64,000 bases of DNA from Gymnothorax reevesii (lineage: Eukaryota > Chordata > Actinopteri > Anguilliformes > Muraenidae): NCBI GenBank assembly GCA_029721435.1, contig CM056583.1, positions 93,541,575-93,605,574 on the forward strand, written 5' to 3'. The notes below the pieces were generated by a model. That model searched no databases and had not been told where the DNA came from. It saw nothing but the letters and a program-made list of their open reading frames with translations. A program made the position numbers and the translations under genes. Shown piece after piece: positions 35,701-49,318 of this stretch (within the stretch, counting starts at the first letter, position 1; each line of letters starts with the position of its first letter).

Positions 35701-36079
35701 ATAAAAGCCCCCACTGCCAGCTGTTCTGTGGTTTGCCTGGATGTGTTTGCGGTCGGGGAGCTCAGATCAGGCATCGGTGTGCTCAATCAGCACTCAGGCT
35801 GTTTGCTCGTCTGAAGGGGAGAAATAATTCATCAGCATACTTTGATATGGGATTATTTTTTTGCAGTAATGCTGTCATTAAACGTCCTCTGCTGTCTAAG
35901 TGTTGCCCTGACCTGTAACACATTGAGTTTATTATGACCGTAAAGGCTGATGATGGGGTTGTCAGTTTTCATTCTATGGTTTGTCGGGATGGTTCTTTCT
36001 GTTTAAGTACTGTGCTCTTTTACTGGCTTAAATGCTCTTGGGTTTGCTAACCTGTCCTGTCTGCGCTCCTTTCCCTCAG

Positions 36080-36276
36080 ATTATGCCTCCCTTTGAATTC
36101 TCCAAAACCCCCAGCTCATCGAATCTGGTCACTTTGCTGACACATCATGGCCTCGTTCTGGACAGAGCCTGCGACAGAGCCACCCCAAACCAAAACGAAC
36201 CTTCGCCGCCCCCTGGTGGTCATGCTAGCCCGTGCTTCGGCAGGCTGGGGGAGGAGAGTAAAGGGGTGTTTGGCAG
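36080..36276 (+). CDS. ulk1: ulk1 exon: PFEFSKTPSS segment
   Basis: 197 bp starting IMPPFEFSKTPSSSNLVTLL and ending EESKGVFG plus AG. It aligns with human PSFDFPKTPSSQNLLALLARQG and DPKGPFGR. Acceptor CCCTCAG, donor GGCAG|GTGAGA. The split AG joins G at 36449 to give Arg of the GRS motif. Confidence 0.95.
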
Positions 36277-36448
36277 GTGAGAATCTGGGAGCAGAGGTGT
36301 AATGTCATAGCTTTGCTCACTGAGGGTGGTGCGATGGAGAGGATAGTTACTGGCGGACAGGACCTGATAGGACGTGCTGGGCTGAGGGAAGTCTCTCTGT
36401 TTGTAGTTCCACAGCCACAGTTTTAGAGCTCCAGTTTGCCACCCCCAG

Positions 36449-36564
36449 GTCTCTGAGCACGGGTCGTCTCTCCGACCTGCTCCTGAAGGCAGCCTTTGGG
36501 CCGCCACTGGTGGAGACGGACAGGAACGAGGCCTACACTCCGGAAAGGGCTCAGGACGCCATGG
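36449..36564 (+). CDS. ulk1: ulk1 exon: STGRLSDLLLKAAFG block
   Basis: 116 bp reading SLSTGRLSDLLLKAAFGPPL, later PERAQDAM plus G. It matches human RSFSTSRLTDLLLKAAFG, which contains the regulated Ser637/638. Acceptor CCCCCAG, donor ATGG|GTATGT. The linker between 36276 and 36449 is a short intron. Confidence 0.95.
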
Positions 36565-36742
36565 GTATGTGCTTCTACAGCAATGAAGTTTCTTTCCTAA
36601 AATCCTTTCAAAGCAGAATCACCCATAACTCTGAGAGCTGAAAATCTGTAACTTCTGATGATGAAATGCAGAACAGGCTGGGATTTTTTTTTAAACCCAA
36701 CAAAAGGGTACAACCATGTTTGATACCACTATCCATCATCTG

Positions 36743-36976
36743 TCATTTTTCCTGTGAATATTCAATTGAAGCAGTAATGGGAAAAATCACTTCTTCCCAT
36801 TGCGTTGCGTGTACACTTCTCCGGTGTGCAGAGAGCCTGGCTTTTACAGCGCCCCGCAGATCTCTCCATTTATGCTTTAAATCGGGGATACTGCGTTTAC
36901 ATCTCCCCACCGAAGCCACATCCAGAACGATTCGCAGCTTAATTCCTCGGATCAGCCTTCGGTGCTCACTTGCCAT
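36743..36976 (-). other. possible Myb/SANT-like fragment
   Basis: A - strand frame contains VASVGRCKRSIPDLKHKWRD, then LRGAVKARLSAHRR. The spacing of basic and aromatic residues recalls the third helix of Myb/SANT-like proteins found in PIF/Harbinger elements. There is no partner gene nearby and the ends are unclear. This is weak; it may be chance. Confidence 0.25.
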
Positions 36977-38634
36977 TCAACACCAACATCTGTGAAATTT
37001 GGTTTTTGGCTTTGGCTCGACGTCGCCATCATTGTCTTCATGTTCTATTAACAAATATGACTGCCCTTTATGTTCGTGATAATCAAAAAAGTTGTGATAT
37101 CCTCACGAGTGAAAAGATTGATTTTCTAATTGAGGATATCTGTATTAACTAACTTGTGTCTTTGTAAATTTTTTTTACCATTGATAATACTGTGTATTTT
37201 ACTGTGTGAATAAAGATATTATTAAATAGGCTACTCTAGATTGAGCCCTACCCTGGCCAATACCAAAGCACTACCCATTTGTTAATCAATTTTAGCCTAT
37301 AAAGAATAGCCGACATGGGAAAAATCATTATCAGTAAATGGGATAATTGATTTTAATAAAGTATTGGGCACAAGTTCAAGTGAATGTGTCGGTGAAATCA
37401 AATGAGACATAATAGGCTATGGATATGGAATTCCGTCATTGCTGAGGCGGTTTCGGGGCGGGGAGATGACCGTGGGCGGGGTAAGAATCCTTGTTAAAGT
37501 GTTTCCATGTCCTTTAGTTGTAAACCTGACATCGGCGTAGTTTGAGATTTCAAGTGCGCAATTTCTAAATGAGATCATATAAACTGTCTTTGATTGTCTT
37601 TTTTTGTGTGACTAGAATGTTCCCTTTGTCTTCTTCCCTGTCTTCCACGGAACAAACAGGCTGGTGTAGGAGGGGCACATTTTCAATTATCTGATCACGC
37701 TGGTTGAGAAGCGCTAAATTCTTTATTTATTATTTCATTATCGCGGCAATTTGTTTGTTTGCATAGCTTTAAATCCATGGTGGCTAGAGTAAGAAATAAC
37801 AAGTGTTTGCCACTAACATGGCAATATCTCCCGCCGCCTCAAATTTATGTGTCCGTCCGTCCGTCCATCCGGAGCCTAATGCTATATCCATCACTTCGCG
37901 CTAATCGGGCGGCGGGGAATAAAAAAAGAGATGTCTGAATTACTTCTTGTAATTGGTACAGACGTACATAGGCCTACTATTACTGCGGCATATAAAACCT
38001 TGTATCTTCAAAATGACAAACTTCACAGGAAAATAAAAAAATAAATATAAAATTAAATAATAATAATAAAATAATATAAACGGATAAATGTGGTTTAAAA
38101 TAAAAAATGCTTCATTCTGCATGTAAGAATAATGGACATACGAGTTTTCGTTTCTTATCAGTTTGGAGATACAAGGTTTTATCAGCAGGTCGACGATATT
38201 CAAATTTAAAGTCTGGTTTGCGTTTTCCATGGACCACAACTGCATTTTCATGGTTAATCAGACAATCCTCGTTCCATGTTTTCCTGATAGCCATAATCAA
38301 CGAACTTTGTACAGAGTCTGCCTCTCTTTTGGATCAGTCACACCTCTTTCATAAGACCGCCTACTTTCTGAAGTTAAACGCTGTGAGCGTGATCGAAGCG
38401 CGTAGGGGAGAATACGCGTAACTCAAAAGCGCTTAACTCGAAGCGCGTAAAAAAGGACTTGCGCGCTAATGGGAGAAAAGAGCCCGAGGTGATCAGGGAT
38501 CCACTGAAGCCGTGGCGAATGACTGAAATCCTCTTTCCGCTGAGCCAACAGAATGAACAGCAGTGCTTACCTTCTACCACGCAGCATTTTTTCTTTTGTT
38601 GATCACACCTGCATTGAGTTTTCCGAATAGTATT
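36977..38634. other. intron, little recognised
   Basis: AT-rich intron. A small inverted repeat ATAAAACCTTGTATCTT / AGATACAAGGTTTTAT lies at about 37991-38007 and 38167-38182. Short GAAGCGCGTAA-type repeats occur near 38395-38450. No gene was seen. Confidence 0.4.
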
Positions 38635-38636
38635 TT

Positions 38637-38670
38637 TATACCCCCCCGCAACGAATTTTAGGGGGGTATA
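38637..38670. repeat. short palindrome TATACCCCCC...GGGGGGTATA
   Basis: TATACCCCCCC and GGGGGGTATA flank a 13-base loop (GCAACGAATTTTA). It looks like the end of an interspersed repeat rather than a terminator. The downstream 200 bp (GATCTCATAACCTACTCATC and so on) resembles repeat sequence that I cannot name. Confidence 0.55.
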
Positions 38671-39290
38671 CTGAATTTGCTTTGTCCTTCCGTGTGTGTG
38701 CGCGTGCATCTGTGCGTCCAGACCTAGATCTCATAACCTACTCATCCGATTTTGAAAATTTTTTTTCTCTTGCTGGAAGGTCAATTGACTGTGGTACTGC
38801 CCGACTACTTGTTGTTGCAGGGGGTATCCTGTAAGCCATGCTTACTGACTAAATCTAGTTTGGTTTGTTTCAACTTCTTCTACAAGCGCCTCAATCTCTG
38901 TGTTGGATAAATTACTCTTCTTTGCCCTCTTTGCCATGATTTCGGTGAGGAAAAAAAATCCATTCACGCATTCGTAAAGGGATTGCTGCTACCATATATG
39001 GTCAATTGTAGGCATTTCTAAATGCAAATGAGCCTAACCATGCAAAAGCATGGTAGTTTAGAACAGGGGGGATTTATTATCAGATCTTTCTTACTGGTGT
39101 GCCTACGACCGGTGTCCGCTCGTTTGATAAAAACGGATTTTTTTGTTCTTACACACATTCTAAGTTTCATTCCTATGAAAGAATTTAGAACATTTTCCAC
39201 GGACAGGTTGATAAATAAGGCCCCAGGAGATGTTTCAGCTGTAATCTGATTAAGTACAGATAATAATACAAGAGCAATCCGAGATTTCTG

Positions 39291-39510
39291 ATCTCCGCCA
39301 AAGGATGAAATTGATACAAATGCAAATGCGGATCCGGATCATCACCAAAATTTAATGGAGTCGTCCCTGGACCAAGATCTATCTCTGGTAAAAATTTCAT
39401 TAAGATCCATCCAGTAGTTTCCGAGAAATCTTGTCCACAGACAGACAAACAAACAGACAAATAAATAAATAAAATAACGGACCCGATCGCATTATCTCCT
39501 TGGCGGAGAT
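39291..39510. mobile_element. small inverted-repeat element (MITE-like)
   Basis: It starts ATCTCCGCCAAAGG and ends CCTTGGCGGAGAT. Inside are CATCCAGTAGTTTCCGAGAA and a run of CAGACAGACAAACAAACAGA. These features fit a common fish short repeat with GGCGGAGAT ends. About 220 bp; no coding. Confidence 0.6.
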
Positions 39511-40708
39511 AATGAGGGGACAAAGTAGCAACTCGGTGGACAAAGTTTTCCTGTGGTGCAGGACAGAGAATAAAGAAAACGGGAGCGAACAAAACACTGC
39601 AGACTCTCACAACCCCAGGAAGAGGGACGCTGGATGTTGTCATGAGAACAGCAAAAACTTACTAGCTGAGAGAGAGGAATCTAACCTCGTGTGTCATGTA
39701 CACAAAACAAAAGCCTCTGACTAGCACTATAAATACAGTGGTTGGCAAACAGCCCTAAAGGCTCGTGGGTCCTACTGGCAGATGTACAGGAGACCCCAGT
39801 CCTGCCTGTCCCCAGCCCCGGAAGTGATAGCTAAGCAAAAAAAATAAATAAATTCAAATGAATAAGGGGTAACAAAGAGAAAATTAAGATACGGGCAGTT
39901 CGCATTAACACAACAAAATCAAAACTAGGCAAAACTCCAGAATAGCAAACAATTCAGGATTTTAAACACTGCGGTGGATCCGGATTGGTTGACTGGTGAA
40001 TGACACAGAAGCTTTGGATTGGTGGAAGTGGAATTGAGAAAGCAGTGGTTGGTGGAGGCAGGACTTGGTAGATGAAGATTGACAGGCGGCACAGCAAATG
40101 AAGATGGTGGCAGATGAAGGCAGGGAAGTCGGACAGACACACGTAGCACGTACCACATACACTGCGCGTGTGTGTGTGTCTTTGTTGTGTGTGTGATGCT
40201 GACCTCTCCCGTGAGCATGACTGTTTCTCCATCGCAGCAGAGCTGGTGTTAAAGTGCTTCACGAGTCTCATCATTACCAGCGGTAATCATCATTACCATC
40301 TTCTCATCCAGGATTTATCACGAATCAAACGGCCTGTTTTGAAATGTTTGAATCAACGGTGAAAGAAGAAACTAAACAACAGAGATTTTCTTTAAACCTA
40401 AAAATTTGTTTCTGGAGCATCTCTTAAAAACTGTTAACATTAGAGATGTGATTTTAACCTCAAATTAAAGGTGAGGGATAGTGAGAATTTTACCTGAACC
40501 TTGGCACAGGAACCTCGACACTAATAGGATTTCTTTTTCAAATAATTGTGGCCTGTGAAAAAATCCACTGCCTCTGCAAATTCGTTGACTCATAGCTCAG
40601 TGTTTTTAAGGTCTGTGGAGCTGTGCTCAATGGAATTTTCTTTGGTTTGTGCTGCTGCCATATTCTTCAGAACTGAGGATATGATCAGCATTGTGTTTTG
40701 CTCCACAG
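39511..40708. other. intron before the exon at 40709
   Basis: No recognised gene or array. A short GT run lies near 40168-40192. Confidence 0.45.
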
Positions 40709-40846
40709 CATCCCCTGGTGGTAGCAGCAGTGACGGAGGTGTAGTGACCGGCTCAGGAAGTCCTGTTCGGGCAGTATTTACGGTTGGATCCCCTCCTCAC
40801 TCCTCAAGCACTCCGCCACAGACTGGACAGCCCAGAATGTTCTGTG
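40709..40846 (+). CDS. ulk1: ulk1 exon: mTORC1 site region
   Basis: 138 bp reading SPGGSSSDGGVVTGSGSPVR, then AVFTVGSPPHSSSTPPQ and PRMFC plus G. VFTVGSPP contains the serine that mTORC1 phosphorylates in mammals (Ser757 in mouse) to block ULK1 activation by AMPK. Acceptor CTCCACAG, donor TGTG|GTGAGG. Confidence 0.96.
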
Positions 40847-41550
40847 GTGAGGGGTCCAGCGATGATGCATAACTGAATGAATACTTATAACGTATTGATG
40901 TTTGGGATGTTCTGCATGCCGATGTGGTTCAGTTTTGTTGGCGAGTTCTGTTGATGGACATTGTTGATTGTGAATAGAATTGAGATTAGTGTGTTGGTTT
41001 GTGTCACAGAATAGTGATTAATCAGATGAATGTTTTTCGTGATTGATGTATTGCATGCTGGTTAGATTTGTGATTTAGACCGCATCAATCTAATGAGCAC
41101 TGAGGTCAGTGCTGTGTTTGGTATTCAAAACAGATTTATGATTTCTGGCATCCTTTGAATTTTGATCATTTTATTTATTTATTTTAAAAATTAATTTATT
41201 GGCGCCTAGCAGCTGGGTGCTGCCACACTGAACCTCACCGGTCGGTCTCAGAGTTCACACATCCTGATCTCAGAATTCACCCCTGAATTTTGATCATTTT
41301 AATTTGCGTTGATTTTAATATCAGTTGTAATTATTGTCATAATAACCAATAACAATTATATATTTTTCTCATCATCATTGTGTCAGTCATCTACAAAAAG
41401 AACTGTTGTTTTTGTTCTGGTTAGAACTGTGATTAGTGATGTAATTTAAGGCATGGTTAGCATTATGATTATTGTGATAAATGTATTATTTGATGATATT
41501 TGGGATATTTGTGAATATTGTTGTATTTAATGCTTGTTTTGATTAGTTGT
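40847..41550. other. intron between exon and 65-bp array
   Basis: Unique T-rich intron with scattered TTGTGATTA-like words that may be precursors of the 65-bp unit. It includes CAGCTGGGTGCTGCCACACT near 41209. No gene was seen. Confidence 0.5.
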
Positions 41551-44500
41551 TTAGTGATCAGTATTGTGGATATAGTGATTACTGGAGTGTTTGATGGTAT
41601 TAGGGAACACTATATTTAGTGATTAGCATTGTGGATATCCTGATTACTGGAGTGTTTGATGGTATTAGGGAACATTATATTTAGTGATTAGCATTGTGGA
41701 TATAGTGATTACTGGAGTGTTTGATTGTATTAGGGAACACTATATTTAGTGATTAGCATTGTGGATATAGTGATTACTGGAGTGTTTGATTGTATTAGGG
41801 AACACTATATTTAGTGATTAGCATTGTGGATATAGTGATTACTGGAGTGTTTGATGGTATTAGGGAACACTATATTTAGTGATTAGCATTGTGGATATCC
41901 TGATTACTGGAGTGTTTGATGGTATTAGGGAACACTATATTTAGTGATTAGCATTGTGGATATAGTGATTACTGGAGTGTTTGATTGTATTAGGGAACAC
42001 TATATTTAGTGATTAGCATTGTGGATATAGTGATTACTGGAGTGTTTGATTGTATTAGGGAACACTATATTTAGTGATTAGCATTGTGGATATAGTGATT
42101 ACTGGAGTGTTTGATTGTATTAGGGAACACTATATTAAGTGATTAGCATTGTGGATATAGTGATTACTGGAGTGTTTGATGGTATTAGGGAACACTATAT
42201 TAAGTGATTAGCATTGTGAATATAGTGATTACTGGAGTGTTTGATGGTATTAGGGAACACTATATTAAGTGATTAGCATTGTGGATATAGTGATTACTGG
42301 AGTGTTTGATGGCATTTGGAAACACTATATTTAGTGATTAGCATTGTGGATATAGTGATTACTGGAGTGTTTGATTGTATTAGGGAACACTATATTTAGT
42401 GATTAGCATTGTGGATATAGTGATTACTGGAGTGTTTGATGGTATTAGGGAACACTATATTTAGTGATTAGCATTGTGGATATCCTGATTACTGGAGTGT
42501 TTGATGGTATTAGGGAACACTATATTTAGTGATTAGCATTGTGGATATAGTGATTACTGGAGTGTTTGATTGTATTAGGGAACACTATATTTAGTGATTA
42601 GCATTGTGGATATAGTGATTACTGGAGTGTTTGATTGTATTAGGGAACACTATATTTAGTGATTAGCATTGTGGATATAGTGATTACTGGAGTGTTTGAT
42701 TGTATTAGGGAACACTATATTAAGTGATTAGCATTGTGGATATAGTGATTACTGGAGTGTTTGATGGTATTAGGGAACACTATATTAAGTGATTAGCATT
42801 GTGAATATAGTGATTACTGGAGTGTTTGATGGTATTAGGGAACACTATATTAAGTGATTAGCATTGTGGATATAGTGATTACTGGAGTGTTTGATGGCAT
42901 TTGGAAACACTATATTTAGTGATTAGCATTGTGGATATAGTGATTACTGGAGTGTTTGATTGTATTAGGGAACACTATATTTAGTGATTAGCATTGTGGA
43001 TATAGTGATTACTGGAGTGTTTGATTGTATTAGGGAACACTATATTTAGTGATTAGCATTGTGGATATAGTGATTACTGGAGTGTTTGATGGTATTAGGG
43101 AACACTATATTTAGTGATTAGCATTGTGGATATAGTGATTACTGGAGTGTTTGATTGTATTAGGGAACACTATATTTAGTGATTAGCATTGTGGATATAG
43201 TGATTACTGGAGTGTTTGATTGTATTAGGGAACACTATATTTAGTGATTAGCATTGTGGATATAGTGATTACTGGAGTGTTTGATGGTATTAGGGAACAC
43301 TATATTAGGTGATTAGCATTGTGAATATAGTGATTACTGGAGTGTTTGATGGTATTAGGGAACACTATATTAAGTGATTAGCATTGTGAATATAGTGATT
43401 ACTGGAGTGTTTGATGGTATTAGGGAACACTATATTAAGTCATTAGCATTGTGGATATAGTGATTACTGGAGTGTTTGATGGCATTAGGAAACACTATAT
43501 TTAGTGATTAGCATTGTGGATATCCTGATTACTGGAGTGTTTGATGGTATTAGGGAACACTATATTTAGTGATTAGCATTGTGGATATAGTGATTACTGG
43601 AGTGTTTGATTGTATTAGGGAACACTATATTTAGTGATTAGCATTGTGGATATAGTGATTACTGGAGTGTTTGATGGTATTAGGGAACACTATATTAAGT
43701 GATTAGCATTGTGAATATAGTGATTACTGGAGTGTTTGATGGTATTAGGGAACACTATATTAAGTGATTAGCATTGTGAATATAGTGATTACTGGAGTGT
43801 TTGATAGTATTAGGGAACACTATATTTCGTGATTAGCATTGTGGATATAATGATTACTGGAGTGTTTGATGGTATTAGGGAACACTATATTAAGTGATTA
43901 GCATTGTGGATATAGTGATTACTGGAGTGTTTGATGGTATTAGGGAACACTATATTTAGTGATTAGCATTGTGGATATAGTGATTACTGGAGTGTTTGAT
44001 GGTATTAGGGAACACTATATTAAGTGATTAGCATTGTGAATATAGTGATTACTGGAGTGTTTGATGGTATTAGGGAACACTATATTAAGTGATTAGCATT
44101 GTGAATATAGTGATTACTGGAGTGTTTGATGGTATTAGGGAACACTATATTAAGTGATTAGCATTGTGGATATAGTGATTACTGGAGTGTTTGATGGCAT
44201 TAGGAAACACTATATTTAGTGATTAGCATTGTGGATATCCTGATTACTGGAGTGTTTGATGGTATTAGGGAACACTATATTTAGTGATTAGCATTGTGGA
44301 TATAGTGATTACTGGAGTGTTTGATTGTATTAGGGAACACTATATTTAGTGATTAGCATTGTGGATATAGTGATTACTGGAGTGTTTGATGGTATTAGGG
44401 AACACTATATTAAGTGATTAGCATTGTGAATATAGTGATTACTGGAGTGTTTGATGGCATTTGGAAACACTATATTTAGTGATTAGCATTGTGGATATAG

Positions 44501-47500
44501 TGATTACTGGAGTGTTTGATTGTATTAGGGAACACTATATTTAGTGATTAGCATTGTGGATATAGTGATTACTGGAGTGTTTGATGGTATTAGGGAACAC
44601 TATATTTAGTGATTAGCATTGTGGATATCCTGATTACTGGAGTGTTTGATGGTATTAGGGAACACTATATTTAGTGATTAGCATTGTGGATATAGTGATT
44701 ACTGGAGTGTTTGATTGTATTAGGGAACACTATATTTAGTGATTAGCATTGTGGATATAGTGATTACTGGAGTGTTTGATTGTATTAGGGAACACTATAT
44801 TTAGTGATTAGCATTGTGGATATAGTTATTACTTGAGTGTTTGATTGTATTAGGGAACACTATATTAAGTGATTAGCATTGTGGATATAGTGATTACTGG
44901 AGTGTTTGATGGTATTAGGGAACACTATATTAAGTGATTAGCATTGTGAATATAGTGATTACTGGAGTGTTTGATGGTATTAGGGAACACTATATTAAGT
45001 GATTAGCATTGTGGATATAGTGATTACTGGAGTGTTTGATGGCATTTGGAAACACTATATTTAGTGATTAGCATTGTGGATATAGTGATTACTGGAGTGT
45101 TTGATTGTATTGGGGAACACTATATTTAGTGATTAGCATTGTGGATATAGTGATTACTGGAGTGTTTGATTGTATTAGGGAACACTATATTTAGTGATTA
45201 GCATTGTGGATATAGTGATTACTGGAGTGTTTGATTGTATTAGGGAACACTATATTTAGTGATTAGCATTGTGGATATAGTGATTACTGGAGTGTTTGAT
45301 GGTATTAGGGAACACTATATTAGGTGATTAGCATTGTGAATATAGTGATTACTGGAGTGTTTGATGGTATTAGGGAACACTATATTAAGTGATTAGCATT
45401 GTGAATATAGTGATTACTGGAGTGTTTGATGGTATTAGGGAACACTATATTAAGTCATTAGCATTGTGGATATAGTGATTACTGGAGTGTTTGATGGCAT
45501 TAGGAAACACTATATTTAGTGATTAGCATTGTGGATATCCTGATTACTGGAGTGTTTGATGGTATTAGGGAACACTATATTTAGTGATTAGCATTGTGGA
45601 TATAGTGATTACTGGAGTGTTTGATTGTATTAGGGAACACTATATTTAGTGATTAGCATTGTGGATATAGTGATTACTGGAGTGTTTGATGGTATTAGGG
45701 AACACTATATTAAGTGATTAGCATTGTGAATATAGTGATTACTGGAGTGTTTGATGGTATTAGGGAACACTATATTAAGTGATTAGCATTGTGAATATAG
45801 TGATTACTGGAGTGTTTGATAGTATTAGGGAACACTATATTTCGTGATTAGCATTGTGGATATAATGATTACTGGAGTGTTTGATGGTATTAGGGAACAC
45901 TATATTAAGTGATTAGCATTGTGGATATAGTGATTACTGGAGTGTTTGATGGTATTAGGGAACACTATATTTAGTGATTAGCATTGTGGATATAGTGATA
46001 ACTGGAGTGTTTGATGGTATTAGGGAACACTATATTAAGTGATTAGCATTGTGAATATAGTGATTACTGGAGTGTTTGATGGTATTAGGGAACACTATAT
46101 TAAGTGATTAGCATTGTGAATATAGTGATTACTGGAGTGTTTGATGGTATTAGGGAACACTATATTAAGTGATTAGCATTGTGGATATAGTGATTACTGG
46201 AGTGTTTGATGGCATTAGGAAACACTATATTTAGTGATTAGCATTGTGGATATCCTGATTACTGGAGTGTTTGATGGTATTAGGGAACACTATATTTAGT
46301 GATTAGCATTGTGGATATAGTGATTACTGGAGTGTTTGATTGTATTAGGGAACACTATATTTAGTGATTAGCATTGTGGATATAGTGATTACTGGAGTGT
46401 TTGATGGTATTAGGGAACACTATATTAAGTGATTAGCATTGTGAATATAGTGATTACTGGAGTGTTTGATAGTATTAGGGAACACTATATTAAGTGATTA
46501 GCATTGTGAATATAGTGATTACTGGAGTGTTTGATGGTATTAGGGAACACTATATTAAGTGATTAGCATTGTGGATATAGTGATTACTGGAGTGTTTGAT
46601 GGCATTAGGAAACACTATATTTAGTGATTAGCATTGTGGATATCCTGATTACTGGAGTGTTTGATGGTATTAGGGAACACTATATTTAGTGATTAGCATT
46701 GTGGATATAGTGATTACTGGAGTGTTTGATGGTATTAGGGAACACTATATTTAGTGATTAGCATTGCGGATATAATGATTACTGGAGTGTTTGATGGTAT
46801 TAGGGAACACTATATTTCGTGATTAGCATTGTGGATATTGTGATTACTGGAGTGTTTTATGGTATCAGGGAACACTATATTTAGTGATTAGCATTGTGGA
46901 TATAGTGATTACTGGAGTGTTTGATTGTATTAGGGAACACTATATTTAGTGATTAGCATTGTGGATATAGTGATTACTGGAGTGTTTGATGGTATTAGGG
47001 AACACTATATTTAGTGATTAGCATTGTGGATATAGTGATTACTGGAGTGTTTGATGGTATTAGGGAACACTATATTTAGTGATTAGCATTGTGGATATAG
47101 TGATTACTGGAGTGTTTGATGGTATTAGGGAACACTATATTTAGTGATTAGCATTGTGGATATTGTGATTACTGGAGTGTTTGATGGTATTAGGGAACAC
47201 TATATTAAGTGATTAGCATTGTGGATATAGTGATTACTGGAGTGTTTGATGGCATTAGGAAACACTATATTTAGTGATTAGCATTGTGGATATCCTGATT
47301 ACTGGAGTGTTTGATGGTATTAGGGAACACTATATTTAGTGATTAGCATTGTGGATATAGTGATTACTGGAGTGTTTGATGGTATTAGGGCACACTATAT
47401 TTAGTGATTAGCATTGTGGATATAGTGATTACTGGAGTGTTTGATGGTATTAGGGAACACTATATTTAGTGATTAGCATTGTGGATATAGTGATTACTGG

Positions 47501-48981
47501 AGTGTTTGATGGTATTAGGGAACACTATATTTAGTGATTAGCATTGTGGATATAGTGATTACTGGAGTGTTTGATGGTATTAGGGAACACTATATTTAGT
47601 GATTAGCATTGTGGATATAGTGATTACTGGAGTGTTTGATGGTATTAGGGAACACTATATTTAGTGATTAGCATTGTGGATATCCTGATTACTGGAGTGT
47701 TTGATGGTATTAGGGAACACTATATTAAGTGATTAGCATTGTGGATATCCTGATTACTGGAGTGTTTGATGGTATTAGGGAACACTATATTTAGTGATTA
47801 GCATTGTGGATATCGTGATTACTGGAGTGTTTGATGGCATTAGGAAACACTATATTTAGTGATTAGCATTGTGGATATAGTGATTACTGGAGTGTTAGAT
47901 TGTATTAGGGAACACTATATTTAGTGATTAGCATTGTGGATATAGTGATTACTGGAGTGTTTGATTGTATTAGGGAACACTATATTTAGTGATTAGCATT
48001 GTGGATATAGTGATTACTGGAGTGTTTGATGGTATTAGGGAACACTATATTAAGTGATTAGCATTGTGAATATAGTGATTACTGGAGTGTTTGATGGTAT
48101 TAGGGAACACTATATTAAGTGATTAGCATTGTGAATATAGTGATTACTGGAGTGTTTGATGGTATTAGGGAACACTATATTAAGTGATTAGCATTGTGGA
48201 TATAGTGATTACTGGAGTGTTTGATGGCATTAGGAAACACTATATTTAGTGATTAGCATTGTGGATATCCTGATTACTGGAGTGTTTGATGGTATTAGGG
48301 AACACTATATTTAGTGATTAGCATTGTGGATATAGTGATTACTGGAGTGTTTGATTGTATTAGGGAACACTATATTTAGTGATTAGCATTGTGGATATAG
48401 TGATTACTGGAGTGTTTGATGGTATTAGGGAACACTATATTAAGTGATTAGCATTGTGGATATCGTGATTACTGGAGTGTTTGATGGCATTAGGGAACAC
48501 TATGTTTAGTGATTAGAATTGTGGATATAATGATTACTGGAGTGTTTGATGGTATTAGGGAACACTATATTTCGTGATTAGCATTGTGGATATTGTGATT
48601 ACTGGAGTGTTTGATAGTATTAGGGAACACTATATTTAGTGATTAGCATTGTGGATATAATGATTACTGGAGTGTTTGATGGTATTAGGGAACACTATAT
48701 TTCGTGATTAGCATTGTGGATATTGTGATTACTGGAGTGTTTTATGGTATCAGGGAACACTATATTTAGTGATTAGCATTGTGGATATAGTGATTACTGG
48801 AGTGTTTGATGGTATTAGGGAACACTATATTTAGTGATTAGCATTGTGGATATTGTGATTACTGGAGTGTTTGATGGTATTAGGGAACACTATGTTTAGT
48901 GATTAGAATTGTGGATATAGTGATTACTGGGTGTTTGATGGTATTAGGGAATACTATATTCAGTGATTAGCATTGTGGTAA
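41551..48981. repeat. 65-bp satellite array, about 114 copies
   Basis: Unit TTAGTGATTAGCATTGTGGA, TATAGTGATTACTGGAGTGT, TTGATGGTATTAGGGAACAC, TATAT. Period is exactly 65 bp. Common variants are GGATATCC, GATTGTAT, TATTAAGT, GTGAATA and GGCATTTGG. Variant order repeats, including a 2,015-bp (31-unit) block. It fills the intron and ends 150 bases before the exon at 49131. No long open frame. Confidence 0.97.
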
Positions 48982-49130
48982 TTGCTATGTTAACTGATTT
49001 TTATTGGCATGAGTACTGCGACTCCTGTTTCTTTTAGTTTTAGTAGTGTAGTATGTGTTTAGTGATCAGTAATTGGTGTTGAGTTGTTTTTTCACGTTTC
49101 CTGGTTATGTTCTGCTCCCCTCCCCCCTAG

Positions 49131-49318
49131 TCGGTTCCTCTGGCTCCCCCAGTTCCATCGGGTCCCTTACCAACCGACGCACTCTCACTGGCATGTGCCT
49201 GGACGGCTATGAGGGTCCTTCCAGTCTGCAGCGTGTCTTCACTGGTCCTGCAGCCAGCAGTCTGGAGGGAACGGTGACGTTTGAGGTCCCCGAGCTGCCT
49301 GAGGAGACACTGATGGAG
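49131..49318 (+). CDS. ulk1: ulk1 exon: entry to the EAT domain
   Basis: 188 bp. G plus TC gives Val, then GSSGSPSSIGSLTNRR, ..., SSLEGTVTFEVPELPEETLM and E. LEGxVTFExPELPEETLME is nearly invariant in ULK1/ULK2 and leads into the C-terminal EAT domain that binds ATG13. Acceptor CCCCTAG, donor GGAG|GTCAGG, phase 0. Confidence 0.97.

Noticed and set aside
41551..48981. 65-bp array as another splice-junction-derived minisatellite
   Set aside because: The unit shows no clear similarity to the exon ends at 40846 or 49131. The array starts about 700 bases into the intron.
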